Below are positions 34,268 to 43,222 of a DNA stretch of 50,484 nt, one piece after another. The translations under genes and the position numbers were made by a program. The stretch lies in NCBI GenBank assembly GCA_900197615.1, contig FZLR01000012.1, positions 1 through 50,484 on the forward strand. Direction: 5' to 3'. Positions within the stretch are counted from its first letter, which is position 1. Each line of letters opens with the position of its first letter. This stretch comes from Rhodospirillaceae bacterium Spongia-Bin9. Its GTDB lineage: Bacteria > Pseudomonadota > Alphaproteobacteria > Bin65. The notes beneath the pieces were generated by a model. The model was not told the DNA's origin. It was given only the letters and a program-made list of their open reading frames with translations, and did not search any database.

Positions 34268-34502
34268 TCGGTTCAACGCCTCGCAGGTATCGCGGGCAGG
34301 TCGGCGATAGATGCAAAAAACCCGGCTGAAAGGCCTGGGCCCCGAATCGTCGGGTCAGGCCGGCCGGGCGGCGGCGGCCGGAACGAAAGCTGCCCCGGAC
34401 CGGACGCAGGAATCGCGCCCGTCCACCGTGCCGCCGCTATACATGCGCCGGACTATGACAATTTCAAGACGGTTTCGTGTCCCGCCGATTGCCGTCCGAC
34501 GC

Positions 34503-35576
34503 TTATTGCTTCACGGCGTACCACGCACCGGCAAAAACGCCTTCTGCGCCAGACGATTCGGTCCAACTGGCCCCGGCCGTCCCGGCCACAAGACGGGGGT
34601 CGCCGTTCTGGACTTGTACGGTAGAGAACCGCCCGCCCCACGATCCCGACGTGCTCGTGACTGTGGCGTCGTCGCGCTCCAGAGAAACGCTTCGATTTCG
34701 AAATGTCCCGTCGCCCTGGATGGACGCTGCAGACATGCGTAACCGGACCGGAATGTTTACATTTTCAAACACGGAAGTTCGACCGCTCGTATCGGCAGCC
34801 ACCCCCGACACGTCCACGCCGCCGCTACAACCGATGCAGCCCGATATTGTATTGTTGCCGAAGTTCGCCGTAAGGCTGGCTGAACCGTCAAAATCTCCGA
34901 TCTCGGTGCTCTGTGCCGACCGATAGCCGTAGAATCCGCCCGCCCGACCGTTAAAGGCGGCTGTTCCGGTGACGGGCAGCGTTGGCGTGCCGCTCAATTC
35001 CGGTCCATCCACGAAAGCCCCGACCTCTGCGCCTGTCACTTTCGGCGGAAAGACGCGCCCCTCGATGTGCAACCAATAGCCGCCCGCCAGATAGTCGGTG
35101 GAGTCGGAATTATTCCAGTTGATGTAGATCGCTGCGATGGAAACGCTCGTGGCGGTCAGCTTCGACATTCCGTCGCCGCGGAACGAAAACCCCGGCACGA
35201 CCGGGGTGTAGGATACACTTTCAATCCGATCCGTGGCTCCGTTGAAGGAAAGTTGGCTTCCGTCTGTACGCCGGACCGTCAGACGCACGTTTTGCCCGTC
35301 GAACGATGCCGAGGCAGAATCTCCTGTGATTCCGGCGAGAGGCCCGCCATTCGACGATTGGGTAACGCTGCCGAAGCGTGGCAGATTGGCGGCTGCACTG
35401 TTCCCGGCGCCCTGAGCCGTCTGCGGATTCGTCGACGCTACGGTAGTTCGGGTGAATTGAGGTTGCGACGCTTGGTCTGTCTGTGAACTTCCGCCTCCGC
35501 TTCCACCCCCGCAGGCGGGGAGCAGTGCCAAGGTGGCAGCGGCGGAAAAAACGAAAAGAAATCCGGCCGGCTTCAT
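34503..35576 (-). CDS. TbpB/Slam-type surface lipoprotein
   Basis: A 357-residue lipoprotein: signal peptide with lipobox LLPACGGG (lipidated Cys near residue 22), a Gly/Ser/Gln-rich linker, then beta-rich repeats. The C-terminal block SWGGRFSTVQVQNGDPRLV followed by GVFAGAWYAVKQ resembles the transferrin-binding-protein-like beta-barrel lobe seen in Slam-exported lipoproteins. A GCIGCSGG pair of cysteines sits near residue 250. No receptor partner or Slam gene is nearby, so its ligand is unknown. Composition is less GC-rich than the neighbours. AAGGA precedes ATG 35576. Confidence 0.72.
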   Translation of the reverse strand: MKPAGFLFVFSAAATLALLPACGGGSGGGSSQTDQASQPQFTRTTVASTNPQTAQGAGNSAAANLPRFGSVTQSSNGGPLAGITGDSASASFDGQNVRLTVRRTDGSQLSFNGATDRIESVSYTPVVPGFSFRGDGMSKLTATSVSIAAIYINWNNSDSTDYLAGGYWLHIEGRVFPPKVTGAEVGAFVDGPELSGTPTLPVTGTAAFNGRAGGFYGYRSAQSTEIGDFDGSASLTANFGNNTISGCIGCSGGVDVSGVAADTSGRTSVFENVNIPVRLRMSAASIQGDGTFRNRSVSLERDDATVTSTSGSWGGRFSTVQVQNGDPRLVAGTAGASWTESSGAEGVFAGAWYAVKQ

Positions 35577-35914
35577 ACGCGATTCCTTCGTTATCGTTTT
35601 TCCGGTTCCGGCGGGGTGCCGCTCCGGTCGCCAAACAACCCAGGAATCGAGTGAATCCCGCCCTTTCCTGCAAAATCGATCTTACATGGAGCAGGCGGTT
35701 CGACGCGGACTGCCCGTGACCGCTCGGCGATCCGGAGAAACTACGGAAAATGCATCTAATCGGTCAATAATTGTGCCACTCCGTATTTGCGCGACATTTG
35801 TCAGCGCAGAAGCGTCTCCTTCCCAAGAGGGCTGCCGTCAGTGGCCACAGGGATTGCCGGAACCGCAGCGGTCGTTCCTCCGGACGATGCGCGCCGGTCT
35901 TTCGTCGCGACGCA
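35577..35914. other. 338-bp gene-free region upstream of the surface lipoprotein
   Basis: It holds the minus-strand leader of the lipoprotein gene. TTGACC (35767-35762, minus strand) is a possible -35 element, but no good -10 follows at 16-18 bases. No ORF with coding character was found. Confidence 0.45.
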
Positions 35915-37273
35915 TTACGATAGCGCGCGCTTCCCGAACGATGCGGCGATGCGTGGCAGCCACAGGAACAGGACCGCCGCCCGGGCGATCAGGAAAACGT
36001 AGAGCGACAGCCACAGGCCGTCGTTGCCCCAGAGGTCCAGCAGCGCGTAGCCGGCGGCGAGATAGACGGCGAGCGCGAGCGCCATGCCGTTGCGCATTTC
36101 GCGGGTTCGTGTCGCGCCGATATAGATGCCGTCGAGCTGGAAGCTCCACACGCCGGCGAGCGGGATCGCGATCGCCCAGGGCAGGTAGACCCGGGCGAGG
36201 TCGCGGACCTTTTCGATATCGGTCAGCGTGTCGATAACCAGGCCGCCGGCAGCCAGATAGGCGAGCGCGAAGCCGGCCGCGACGATGCCGGCCCAAATCG
36301 TGGTCAGCCGGATGGCCTCGCCGTAGCGGGCGCGGTCCCGGCGGCCGATGGCGCCGCCGACCAGGGCTTCGGCAGCGAAGGCGAAGCCGTCGAGCCCGTG
36401 GCCGATGAGCAGGAAGAAGTGGAACAGCACGGCATTGGCCGCCAGCACCGTCTCGCCCAGCTTCGCGCCCTGGGCGGTGAACCAGGCGAAGGCGAAGATC
36501 AGGCACAGGGTACGCAGGAAGATGTCGGTATTGGCGCGCAGCAGGCCCGCCGTCTTGCTGCGGTCGGAAAGCAGCCCGCGCCGGCGCCAGCGCCCGCCGA
36601 GCGGCCGGTGCAGCCAGGCGATGACGGCGATGCCGATAACCGCTGTCGAAACTTCCGCGATCAGGGTCGCCAGCGCCACGCCTTCGATGCCCCAGCCGAA
36701 GACCGGCACGAACAGCAGGTCGAGGGCGATATTCAGGCCGTTCATATAGAGGGTGAGCGCCAGCACGGCGCCGGTTCGCTCCATGCCGATCAGCCAGCCG
36801 ATGCCGACGTAGACCAGCAGGGTCGCCGGGGCGCCCCAGATCCGAATGTCGAAATAGGCGCCGGCCAACGCCTCGACCCGCGGCGTCGCCTCGACCGCCC
36901 AGAAGGCGAACCACTGCGCCGGCGCCTGCAGCGCGACGATGGCAAGGCCGAGCACCGCCGCCAGCAGGGCGGCGCGCAGGGCGACATCGCGGATTTCCTG
37001 ATGGTCTCCCGCCCCGCGCGCCTGGGCGATGAAGCCCGTGGTGGCCATGCGCAGGAAGCCGAACGCCCAGTAAAGAAAACTGAAGACCAGCGCGCCGACG
37101 GCGACCCCGCCGATATAGGCCGGCGACGGCAGATGCCCCATCACCGCGGTATCGACCGCGCCGAGCAGCGGCTGGCCGATATTCGCCAGAATGATCGGCA
37201 CGGCGAGCCGCAACACCCGGCGGTGGGTGACGGCGTCAGGCGAACTTCCGGGCGTATCGTCGGAAAGTGCCAA
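35915..37273 (-). CDS. MATE family efflux transporter
   Basis: A 452-residue, twelve-helix exporter. VLRLAVPIILANIGQPLLGAVDTAVMGHL near the start (residues 20-48) and GAVIGRRDRAR-type loop (GGAIGRRDRARYGEAIR) mark the DinF-like MATE branch. Such proteins expel drugs or metabolites with H+ or Na+ exchange. The start is uncertain: 37273 is TTG with no clear ribosome-binding site, and a GTG about 20 residues in is possible. It is not in an obvious operon. Confidence 0.88.
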   Translation of the reverse strand: MALSDDTPGSSPDAVTHRRVLRLAVPIILANIGQPLLGAVDTAVMGHLPSPAYIGGVAVGALVFSFLYWAFGFLRMATTGFIAQARGAGDHQEIRDVALRAALLAAVLGLAIVALQAPAQWFAFWAVEATPRVEALAGAYFDIRIWGAPATLLVYVGIGWLIGMERTGAVLALTLYMNGLNIALDLLFVPVFGWGIEGVALATLIAEVSTAVIGIAVIAWLHRPLGGRWRRRGLLSDRSKTAGLLRANTDIFLRTLCLIFAFAWFTAQGAKLGETVLAANAVLFHFFLLIGHGLDGFAFAAEALVGGAIGRRDRARYGEAIRLTTIWAGIVAAGFALAYLAAGGLVIDTLTDIEKVRDLARVYLPWAIAIPLAGVWSFQLDGIYIGATRTREMRNGMALALAVYLAAGYALLDLWGNDGLWLSLYVFLIARAAVLFLWLPRIAASFGKRALS

Positions 37274-37311
37274 GTCGGAGACGGATCGAATGGGTGGCAG
37301 GGAGGTTTGCC

Positions 37312-37875
37312 CTACACCCGCTTCGAAATCCAGATCGCGGTGCGGGAGATGTCCTTGATGGCGCGGGTCAGCAGCGGATAGGCCGGCGCCGCCTCGGCGT
37401 TGCGGGCGAGCGCGGTGTCCTTGTGCGCCAGTTCGTCGGCCCGGAACTCCTCGACCGTTTGCTTGAGTTCCGCTTCGCTGTCGTCCAGGCGCGCCGCCTG
37501 ATCGGCATAGTGCTCGTCGATCGCCTCCTCGACCGCGACGGTGCAGGCCATGGCGGCTTCCCGGCCCATCAGGGCGGTCGCGGCGCCGAGCGCGAAGCCG
37601 GCGAGATGCCAGACCGGGGTCATCGCCGTGGGCCGGACCTGCCGCTCGACGATCATCCGGTTGAAGGTGTCGAGATGCTTCTGTTCCTGCGCCGCCATCT
37701 CGCGCAGCACCGGCCCGTCTTCGCTCTCGCCGAGCACGGCAAGCTGGCCGGCATAGATGCGCCCCGCACCGTATTCGCCGGCCTGGTTGACCCGGATCAT
37801 GCTGTGGATCAGCGCCTCGCCGGCCGGTTCGCCGGGCATGGGCCGCTGCGGCTTTTCGGGCCCGTTCCCGGTCAT
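37312..37875 (-). CDS. coq7: Demethoxyubiquinone hydroxylase Coq7
   Basis: A 187-residue di-iron hydroxylase of ubiquinone synthesis. The iron ligands are visible: Glu in NQAGEYGAGRIY, EQKHLDTFNRM, VEEAIDEHYADQ and ADELAHKDTAL. The fold is a single helical bundle. ATG 37875 overlaps the dsbB stop by 4 bp, a pairing common in alphaproteobacteria, so they are co-translated. Confidence 0.94.
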   Translation of the reverse strand: MTGNGPEKPQRPMPGEPAGEALIHSMIRVNQAGEYGAGRIYAGQLAVLGESEDGPVLREMAAQEQKHLDTFNRMIVERQVRPTAMTPVWHLAGFALGAATALMGREAAMACTVAVEEAIDEHYADQAARLDDSEAELKQTVEEFRADELAHKDTALARNAEAAPAYPLLTRAIKDISRTAIWISKRV

Positions 37876-38372
37876 TGCGCCGTTTTCCCCAGCGCGCGCA
37901 GGCCCGCTGTCAGCGCGAAGACCGCCATCGCCGCCGAGATCAGCGCGTTCCAGCCGGCCATCGAGATCCCGGCCAGCGACCACGGAATGGCGTCGCAGCG
38001 CGCCGGCGGCGCTGCGCCGATCATGTCTTTCAGGCTGCCCGCGGTGACATTGCCTGCGTCGAACCCTCCGCCGCCGGCGCAGGCGCCCGGGCCGGCCCAC
38101 CAGGCATATTCCACCCCGGCGTGATAGACGCCGACCCCCGCCGTCACCGCCAGCGCCGCCGCGACCGGGAACAGGAGCAGCCCGGACCGGCGCCCCCGCA
38201 GCGCGAACAGGCCGAGCAGCGCGAGCGCGACGACAACCATGTGCGGCCAGCGCTGGACATGGCACATCGGGCAGGGCGTCAGGCCCTCGATATACTGGAA
38301 TTCGAGCGCGGCGAGCAGCATTCCGCCGCTGCCCAGCAGTAACAGGTAGAGGGGTGTCCGGCCGGTCGTCAT
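37872..38372 (-). CDS. dsbB: Disulfide bond formation protein DsbB
   Basis: A 166-residue, four-helix inner-membrane quinone reductase that reoxidises DsbA. The first redox pair is CPMC (residues 34-37, in LTPCPMCHVQRWPH). The second periplasmic loop has Cys in GPGACAGGG and Cys in PPARCDAIPW. Electrons pass to ubiquinone, and coq7 follows directly, a functional as well as genetic link. Confidence 0.92.
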   Translation of the reverse strand: MTTGRTPLYLLLLGSGGMLLAALEFQYIEGLTPCPMCHVQRWPHMVVVALALLGLFALRGRRSGLLLFPVAAALAVTAGVGVYHAGVEYAWWAGPGACAGGGGFDAGNVTAGSLKDMIGAAPPARCDAIPWSLAGISMAGWNALISAAMAVFALTAGLRALGKTAQ

Positions 38373-38451
38373 CGCCCCGGATACATAGGATCGGCGACCC
38401 GTCCGGCCTGCACGCCGGATCGCCGCATCCGGCCCCGCGGGTCGCGCCGCT

Positions 38452-39465
38452 CTACGCCGGATCGGGCGCGACCCGGATCATGCGCTTGCCGCGATTGTCG
38501 CCGGCCAACAGGCCGATCAGGCCGCGCGGCGCATTCTCCAGCCCGTCGAGAATATCCTCCTCGACGACCATCTTCCCGTCCCGGAACCAGCGGCCCATGT
38601 CGCGCACGGCCTCGGCGTCCCGGTCCGCGAAATCCATGACGATGAAACCCTCCATGCGCAGCCGCTTGAAGACATGGATGCCGGGCACGCCGCGCGGGCT
38701 GGTCATCTCGGTCGTATCGTACTGGCTGATTGCGCCGCAGCACACGATCCGGCCCTTCATCGCCATGTTGAACAGGGCCGCTTCGAGGACCGCGCCGCCG
38801 ACATTGTCGAAATAGATGTCGACGCCGTCGGGCGCGAGTTCGGCGATGCGCCTGCGATAAGGCTCGTTCTTGTAGTCGATGCAGGCGTCGAAGCCGAGCG
38901 TGTCCGTCACCCAGGCGCACTTCTCCGGCCCGCCGGCAAGGCCGATGGTGCGGCAGCCGAGGTTACGGGCGATCTGGCCGACGAACATGCCGACGGAGCC
39001 GGCGGCGGCGGAGACCAGCACGGTCTCGCCCTCTTTCGGCCGCCCGACCTGGACGAGGCCGTGATAGGCGGTCTTGCCGGCGATGCCGTAGAGCGAAATC
39101 AGGTGGCTGAGCGGTTTCACGTCCGCCGGCAGCTTCTCCAGCCGATGCGCCTTGTGCACGGAATAGTCCTGCCAGCCGACGGCCGCGCCGACGATGTCGC
39201 CGGCGGCGAACCGGTCCGATTCGCTCTGCGTCACGACGCCGATGCCGTAGCCGTCCATCGCATCGCCGGCGCCGACGCCCTTGCGGTAGGTGTCGCCCTG
39301 CATCCAGGCCCGGTTGGCGGCGTCGAGCGACAGCAGCAGGTTGCGCACCTGGACCTGGCCGTCCTGCGGCGCCGGGATGTCCCCGGTCCGCATCTCGAAA
39401 TGGCTTTCCTGCAGCTTGCCGGCCGGCGTTTCGACCAGGAAGATCTGGCGGTTCTTCTCGGGCAT
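38452..39465 (-). CDS. NADP-dependent zinc-free MDR oxidoreductase (CurA-like)
   Basis: A 337-residue medium-chain reductase. The N-terminal catalytic domain has LLLSLDAANRAWMQGDTYR, with no zinc-binding cysteines. The nucleotide fold has VSAAAGSVGMFVGQIA (AAxGxxG), and VDIYFDNVGGAVLE is the family signature. Relatives reduce alpha,beta-unsaturated ketones or 15-oxo-prostaglandins. It faces the MFS gene across the 15-bp repeat array. Confidence 0.9.
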   Translation of the reverse strand: MPEKNRQIFLVETPAGKLQESHFEMRTGDIPAPQDGQVQVRNLLLSLDAANRAWMQGDTYRKGVGAGDAMDGYGIGVVTQSESDRFAAGDIVGAAVGWQDYSVHKAHRLEKLPADVKPLSHLISLYGIAGKTAYHGLVQVGRPKEGETVLVSAAAGSVGMFVGQIARNLGCRTIGLAGGPEKCAWVTDTLGFDACIDYKNEPYRRRIAELAPDGVDIYFDNVGGAVLEAALFNMAMKGRIVCCGAISQYDTTEMTSPRGVPGIHVFKRLRMEGFIVMDFADRDAEAVRDMGRWFRDGKMVVEEDILDGLENAPRGLIGLLAGDNRGKRMIRVAPDPA

Positions 39466-39572
39466 GGGAAATATCTCCGGAATGGACTGGGTTCGTGCGC
39501 ACTTAGCGAGAGGCGCAGCGCGCGGTCAACCGCGCCAACCCGCCATGCGCCTTTCGGGCGGGCGCAATCTGC

Positions 39573-39662
39573 GCGGGCGCAAATCGGCCGGGCGCGAATC
39601 GACCGGGCGCGAATCGAGCGGGCGCGAATCGAGCGGGCGCGAATCGAGCGGGCGCGAATTGA
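39573..39662. repeat. 15-bp tandem repeat between the MDR and MFS genes
   Basis: Six contiguous 15-bp units (consensus SCGGGCGCGAATCGA, S = C or G) start at 39573, 39588, 39603, 39618, 39633 and 39648. The middle four or five copies are nearly identical; the outer ones have single changes. The array fills most of the divergent region where both promoters must lie. Confidence 0.95.
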
Positions 39663-39718
39663 CCGGGCGGGCGTTTTCCTCTTGATCGCCGGGCCGTCCC
39701 GCTCTTTGACACGCCCTC

Positions 39719-40990
39719 ATGCCGGAAACATCGTCCGACAAGCCGCTCTTCGGCCGGCTCTGGGTGCTCTGCCTGATCGTGTTCATCGACATGGTCGGCT
39801 TCGGCGTCATCATTCCGTCCCAGCCGTTCTGGACCAAATCCTTCGGGGCGACCGCTTTCGAGGTCGCGCTCGTCATGTCGGTCTATGCCGGCTGCCAGTT
39901 CGTCTTCGCCTTTCCGCTCGGCTGGCTGTCCGACCGGGTCGGGCGCAAACCGATCCTGCTGCTCAGCCTGTGCGGCTCGGTGGTCAGCTTCACCCTGGTC
40001 GGACTCGCCGATTCGCTGCTCATGATCGTGCTGGCGCGCGCCCTGGGCGGCGTGATGAGCGCCAACATCGCCGTCGCCTATGCCTATGCGGCGGACGTGA
40101 CGACGGGCGAGGAGCGTGCCAAGGCGATGGGCCTGCTGGGCGCGTCGATCGGCGCCGGCTTCGTGCTCGGCCCGTTCATCGGCGGCGTCGTGGCCGGCCC
40201 GGACCCGGCCAATCCGGGGCAGATCGCCTTCTTCATCGGCGCGGGCATCAGCGCACTCGCGCTGGTCGCCGCCATCCCGATGCTGAAAGAGCCGGAGAGC
40301 CATCGTTCGAGCGCCGAGACCGGCGGTTTCCGGGCACGGCTGCGCGGCTTCGGCCTCGCCCTGTCGATCCCGATCGTCCTGATCCCGATCGCCGTCGCCG
40401 GCATGGCCGGCCTCGCCATGGCCGGGCTGGAGGCGACCTACGCCCTGTGGGTCAACGCGGAACACGGCTGGGGCGCGCGGGAGACCGGCCTGTTCTTCGG
40501 CTATATCGGTGTGCTGCTGGTGATCGTCCAGGGCGGCCTGGTCGGGCCGGTCACGCGCGCCATCGGCGAGCGCGGCATGCTCTATCTCGGCCTCGCCTTC
40601 GTCACGGCGGGCATGGCGGTAGTCGCCGTGTCGGATACGATCGCGCTGGTCTTCGTCAACGGCGCGCTGATCGCCTTCGGCTACGGCTTCGTCGATCCGG
40701 CGGTGAGCAGCCTGATCTCGCGCAACACGCCGGCGGGCCGGCAGGGCGCCGTCATGGGCGTATTGCAATCGGTCGGCAGCCTGGCCCGGATCGTCGGCCC
40801 GGCAGCCGCCGGCCTGCTGTTCTACAAGCTGGGCCACAACGCGCCCTACGTCGCCGGGGCGATCGTGCTCGCCCTTGCACTGGCCTTCGCCGTGTGGCGG
40901 TTGGCCGGCATCGAGATGCCGCCCTCGCCGCGGGCGCGGGCGGGGCCGCAGGCCGAAGCGCCGGCCGGCGCGCGCACCCGGCCCCGCTAA
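39719..40990 (+). CDS. MFS transporter, TetA-like
   Basis: A 423-residue, twelve-helix exporter. Motif A is GWLSDRVGRKPILLLS between helices 2 and 3. The first helix VLCLIVFIDMVGFGVIIPS and ALGGVMSANIAVAYAYAAD are typical of the TCR/Tet branch. The C-terminal 30 residues are Arg/Pro/Ala-rich and cytoplasmic. No TetR-type regulator is next to it. The substrate is unknown. Confidence 0.9.
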   Translation: MPETSSDKPLFGRLWVLCLIVFIDMVGFGVIIPSQPFWTKSFGATAFEVALVMSVYAGCQFVFAFPLGWLSDRVGRKPILLLSLCGSVVSFTLVGLADSLLMIVLARALGGVMSANIAVAYAYAADVTTGEERAKAMGLLGASIGAGFVLGPFIGGVVAGPDPANPGQIAFFIGAGISALALVAAIPMLKEPESHRSSAETGGFRARLRGFGLALSIPIVLIPIAVAGMAGLAMAGLEATYALWVNAEHGWGARETGLFFGYIGVLLVIVQGGLVGPVTRAIGERGMLYLGLAFVTAGMAVVAVSDTIALVFVNGALIAFGYGFVDPAVSSLISRNTPAGRQGAVMGVLQSVGSLARIVGPAAAGLLFYKLGHNAPYVAGAIVLALALAFAVWRLAGIEMPPSPRARAGPQAEAPAGARTRPR

Positions 40991-41153
40991 TCGGGCCCCG
41001 CGTATCGGGCCCGCTAACCGGGCAGCGCCGACAGGCCCCGGATTTTACTGGCGGGCGAATCGCGCTATGAACCCGCCCGGATCGCTGCGCCGGCCGGCCC
41101 GGAAAGGGCAGCCGGCCCGTTAACGCATACAGGCTTTTTTGGGAGGGAACCCG

Positions 41154-41921
41154 ATGGATCTGAACGGACATTCGGCAATCGTGACCGGCGGCGGCTCCGG
41201 TCTGGGCGAGGCGACGGCGCGCATGTTTGCGGCCAAGGGCATGAAGGTCGCGATCTGGGACCTGAACCTGGAGGGCGCGAAGCGCGTCGCCGGCGAGATC
41301 GGCGGCGTGGCGATCCAGTGCGACGTGGTGAGTGCGGACGGCGCCGAAGCGGCGATCGAGCAGACGCGCGCCGCAATCGGCACCGCCCGGGTGCTGGTCA
41401 GCTGCGCCGGCATCGGCCCGGCCCGAACCATCGTCAGCCGCCAGGGCGAGCCGATGCCGCTCGAGGCCTTTGCCAAGGTCGTCGAGGTCAATGTCATCGG
41501 CACCTTCAACTGCCTGCGCCTGGCCGCGGCCGATATGTCGAAGGCCGAGCCGCTCGACGGCGGCGAGCGCGGCGTCATCGTCAACACCGCCTCGGTCGCC
41601 GCCTTCGAGGGCCAGATCGGCCAGGCGGCCTACGGCGCGTCGAAGGGCGGCGTGGTCGGCCTGATGGTGCCGGCGATGCGCGAACTCGGCCGCCACGGCA
41701 TCCGCGTCATGACCATCGCGCCGGGCTATATCCAGACGCCGCTGATGGACCTGGTGCCGCCGGATTTCCAGGAGAACCTGAAATCGTCGCAAATCTTCCC
41801 GCGCACCCGCTTCGGCCGGGCCGAGGAATACGCGCAGCTCTGCGTTACCATCTGCGAGAACCAGATGCTCAACGGCGACACTATCCGCCTCGACGCCGGA
41901 ACAAGAATGCCGCCGCGGTAG
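41154..41921 (+). CDS. SDR oxidoreductase, 3-hydroxyacyl-CoA dehydrogenase type 2-like
   Basis: A 255-residue SDR. Cofactor loop TGGGSGLGEATA (11-22), Asp in IWDLNLEG (NAD preference), CAGIGPA, catalytic Ser in VNTASVAAFEGQIG and AYGASKGG. TIAPGYIQTPLMD and LNGDTIRLDAGTRMPPR are close to the 17-beta-HSD10/HSD17B10 type. It probably oxidises hydroxyacyl-CoA in lipid or branched-chain breakdown. ATG 41154 has GGGAGGG upstream. Confidence 0.9.
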   Translation: MDLNGHSAIVTGGGSGLGEATARMFAAKGMKVAIWDLNLEGAKRVAGEIGGVAIQCDVVSADGAEAAIEQTRAAIGTARVLVSCAGIGPARTIVSRQGEPMPLEAFAKVVEVNVIGTFNCLRLAAADMSKAEPLDGGERGVIVNTASVAAFEGQIGQAAYGASKGGVVGLMVPAMRELGRHGIRVMTIAPGYIQTPLMDLVPPDFQENLKSSQIFPRTRFGRAEEYAQLCVTICENQMLNGDTIRLDAGTRMPPR

Positions 41922-41944
41922 GGGAGGGGATGAGCCCGCCTCCC

Positions 41945-42064
41945 GTCATTTCGACCGGAGCGGTTCGCAGAACCGCGTAGCGGAGAAATCTTTCAACTGC
42001 GATGCCCGGTCCAGAGCACCGTACTGGAAAGATTTCTCCACTCCCTTCGGTCGGTCGAAATGAC
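41945..42064. mobile_element. 120-bp nested inverted-repeat element (MITE-like), copy 1
   Basis: Terminal 13-mers GTCATTTCGACCG (41945-41957) and CGGTCGAAATGAC (42052-42064) are exact inverted repeats. Inside, GGAGAAATCTTTC (41982-41994) and GAAAGATTTCTCC (42027-42039) are a second exact pair. No ORF. A second, diverged copy is at 45747-45991. Confidence 0.75.
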
Positions 42065-42181
42065 AGGTGAGGCTCGCCGTAGACTGCATTTCGAAGCCCC
42101 GTATCGAAGGGCGGCCCGTTTCGCCGCGTTGCCATCGGCCGGTTCCTTGTCTATGTCGCACACGGTCCTGTACGGCCCCGC

Positions 42182-42258
42182 GCGCCAGTAGCTCAGCTGG
42201 ATAGAGCGTCGCCCTCCGGAGGCGAAGGTCAGGGGTTCGAATCCTCTCTGGCGCGCCA
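42182..42258 (+). tRNA. tRNA-Arg (anticodon CCG)
   Basis: Acceptor stem GCGCCAG pairs with CTGGCGC, discriminator G, encoded CCA (42256-42258). The D arm holds AGCTCAGCTGGATAGAGC. The anticodon stem TCGCC/GGCGA encloses CTCCGGA with anticodon CCG. The T arm is AGGGG-TTCGAAT-CCTCT. It reads CGG codons. 77 nt. Confidence 0.97.
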
Positions 42259-42510
42259 TTTCTCCGGCCTCTCGCTGCAGTCCGCAATGCCGGCAAGCTG
42301 CCCTCGATATAGGTACGAACCCGTTCCGAGGTCTGTACCCGTTGTGTCTGTAGCGTCACCATCATTATTCGCCGACGATCCTTGACGCCGGTTACAGGCT
42401 CATGTCTCGTCGGACATGGCTATGCGTTGCGCATCGCGTAATCGTCGTGTAGCCTTCTTTCGAGTAGTGCGCCGCTTAGCGCGCTTCTCCAAGCGAAACG
42501 GAGGATGAAT

Positions 42511-42762
42511 ATGAGAAGTGGCGATCAAATGTTGCAACATCTCGTTGAAAAATCCGCTCTGGACGAGGAATTCAGGCACCAGTTGCTTGCAGATCCCAAG
42601 GCTGCAATCAGTGCGGAACTGGATATTACAATTCCAGAGTCGATGACGATCCAAGTGCATCAAAGCGATATGCAGACCGTGCATCTCGCGTTGCCGCCGG
42701 ATCCGCACATCACCGAAGAGCAACTCGAAGCTATCTCAGCCGGTCTCTGCTGCTGCTGGTAG
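42511..42762 (+). CDS. NHLP-type RiPP precursor with CCCW core
   Basis: An 83-residue peptide of the nitrile-hydratase-like leader type. Leader blocks are ALDEEFRHQLLADPKAAISA, then ITIPESMTIQVHQSDMQT, VHLALPP, and ITEEQLEAISAG. The peptide ends LCCCW, with codons CTC TGC TGC TGC TGG then TAG. If cut after Ala-Gly, as such leaders often are after Gly, the core is only four or five residues. GGAGG (42500-42504) fits ATG 42511 best; 42505 is also ATG. No lanthionine, cyclodehydratase or radical-SAM enzyme is nearby; the next gene on the strand is a Rieske oxygenase. The product and maturation are unknown. A cofactor or metal-binding role is possible because of the three cysteines, but this is inference. 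Confidence 0.75.
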   Translation: MRSGDQMLQHLVEKSALDEEFRHQLLADPKAAISAELDITIPESMTIQVHQSDMQTVHLALPPDPHITEEQLEAISAGLCCCW

Positions 42763-43222
42763 ACCCGGCAGCCGGCAAGTAGCCGGCTCAGATGCGGAAC
42801 CAACCGCATTTGCGCACAGCTTGAACCGAACCCCCGTCATCTTTCGGAAAGCGATTCTTGGAGTTGCGCCCGATGTGCTTCGGTTGGCCGGGGTATGGGT
42901 GCATCTGGCGAAGCCACGGGGGCGTCCACGCCGGAATGCGCCGATGGGTCGCCACGCAAGCGGGCGCCGCGGATTCCGGTTGCGTTCGGGATCGGTCACC
43001 GGACAGCCCCCGAATATTTTTCCCGGCATCAGGACTGCCTCCTCTCCAGTTGCGCGTTGACAGGGGTACTCGGCACTATCCGCATAAGGGCCTTGGTGCG
43101 GTGCATCTGTAGTGTTCTGATATGGATGCCAACCAATAACCCAGTTGGCATGCATAGCGTTCGCTGGCCAGTTGATGTGAAGCGTGAAGTGCTTCATTCG
43201 TCTCGACAAGGGATTTCGAACT
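42763..43222. other. 460-bp region between the RiPP precursor and the Rieske gene
   Basis: Apart from the hairpins at 42771-42809, I see no gene with coding character on either strand. Short frames (for example 42821-43060 plus, and 42736-43452 minus) are basic and have no family motif. The GC-rich first 280 bases contrast with the AT-richer last 130, so it may be a junction or a remnant. Confidence 0.5.
42771..42809 (+). terminator. Two hairpins just after the RiPP precursor
   Basis: GCCGGC (42771-42776) and GCCGGC (42782-42787) form a stem (with a flanking A-T pair). ATGCGG (42792-42797) and CCGCAT (42804-42809) form a second. They begin 9 bp after the precursor stop and could end or attenuate transcription before the Rieske gene. 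The T-run is only three bases. Confidence 0.45.

Noticed and set aside
39573-39662. CRISPR array
   Set aside because: Units are 15 bp and contiguous with no spacers, and no cas genes are present; the same holds for the array at 6828-6903.
42511-42762. Nitrile hydratase alpha subunit
   Set aside because: Too short, no CxLCSC metal claw at the homologous position and no beta subunit; only the leader-like part is shared.
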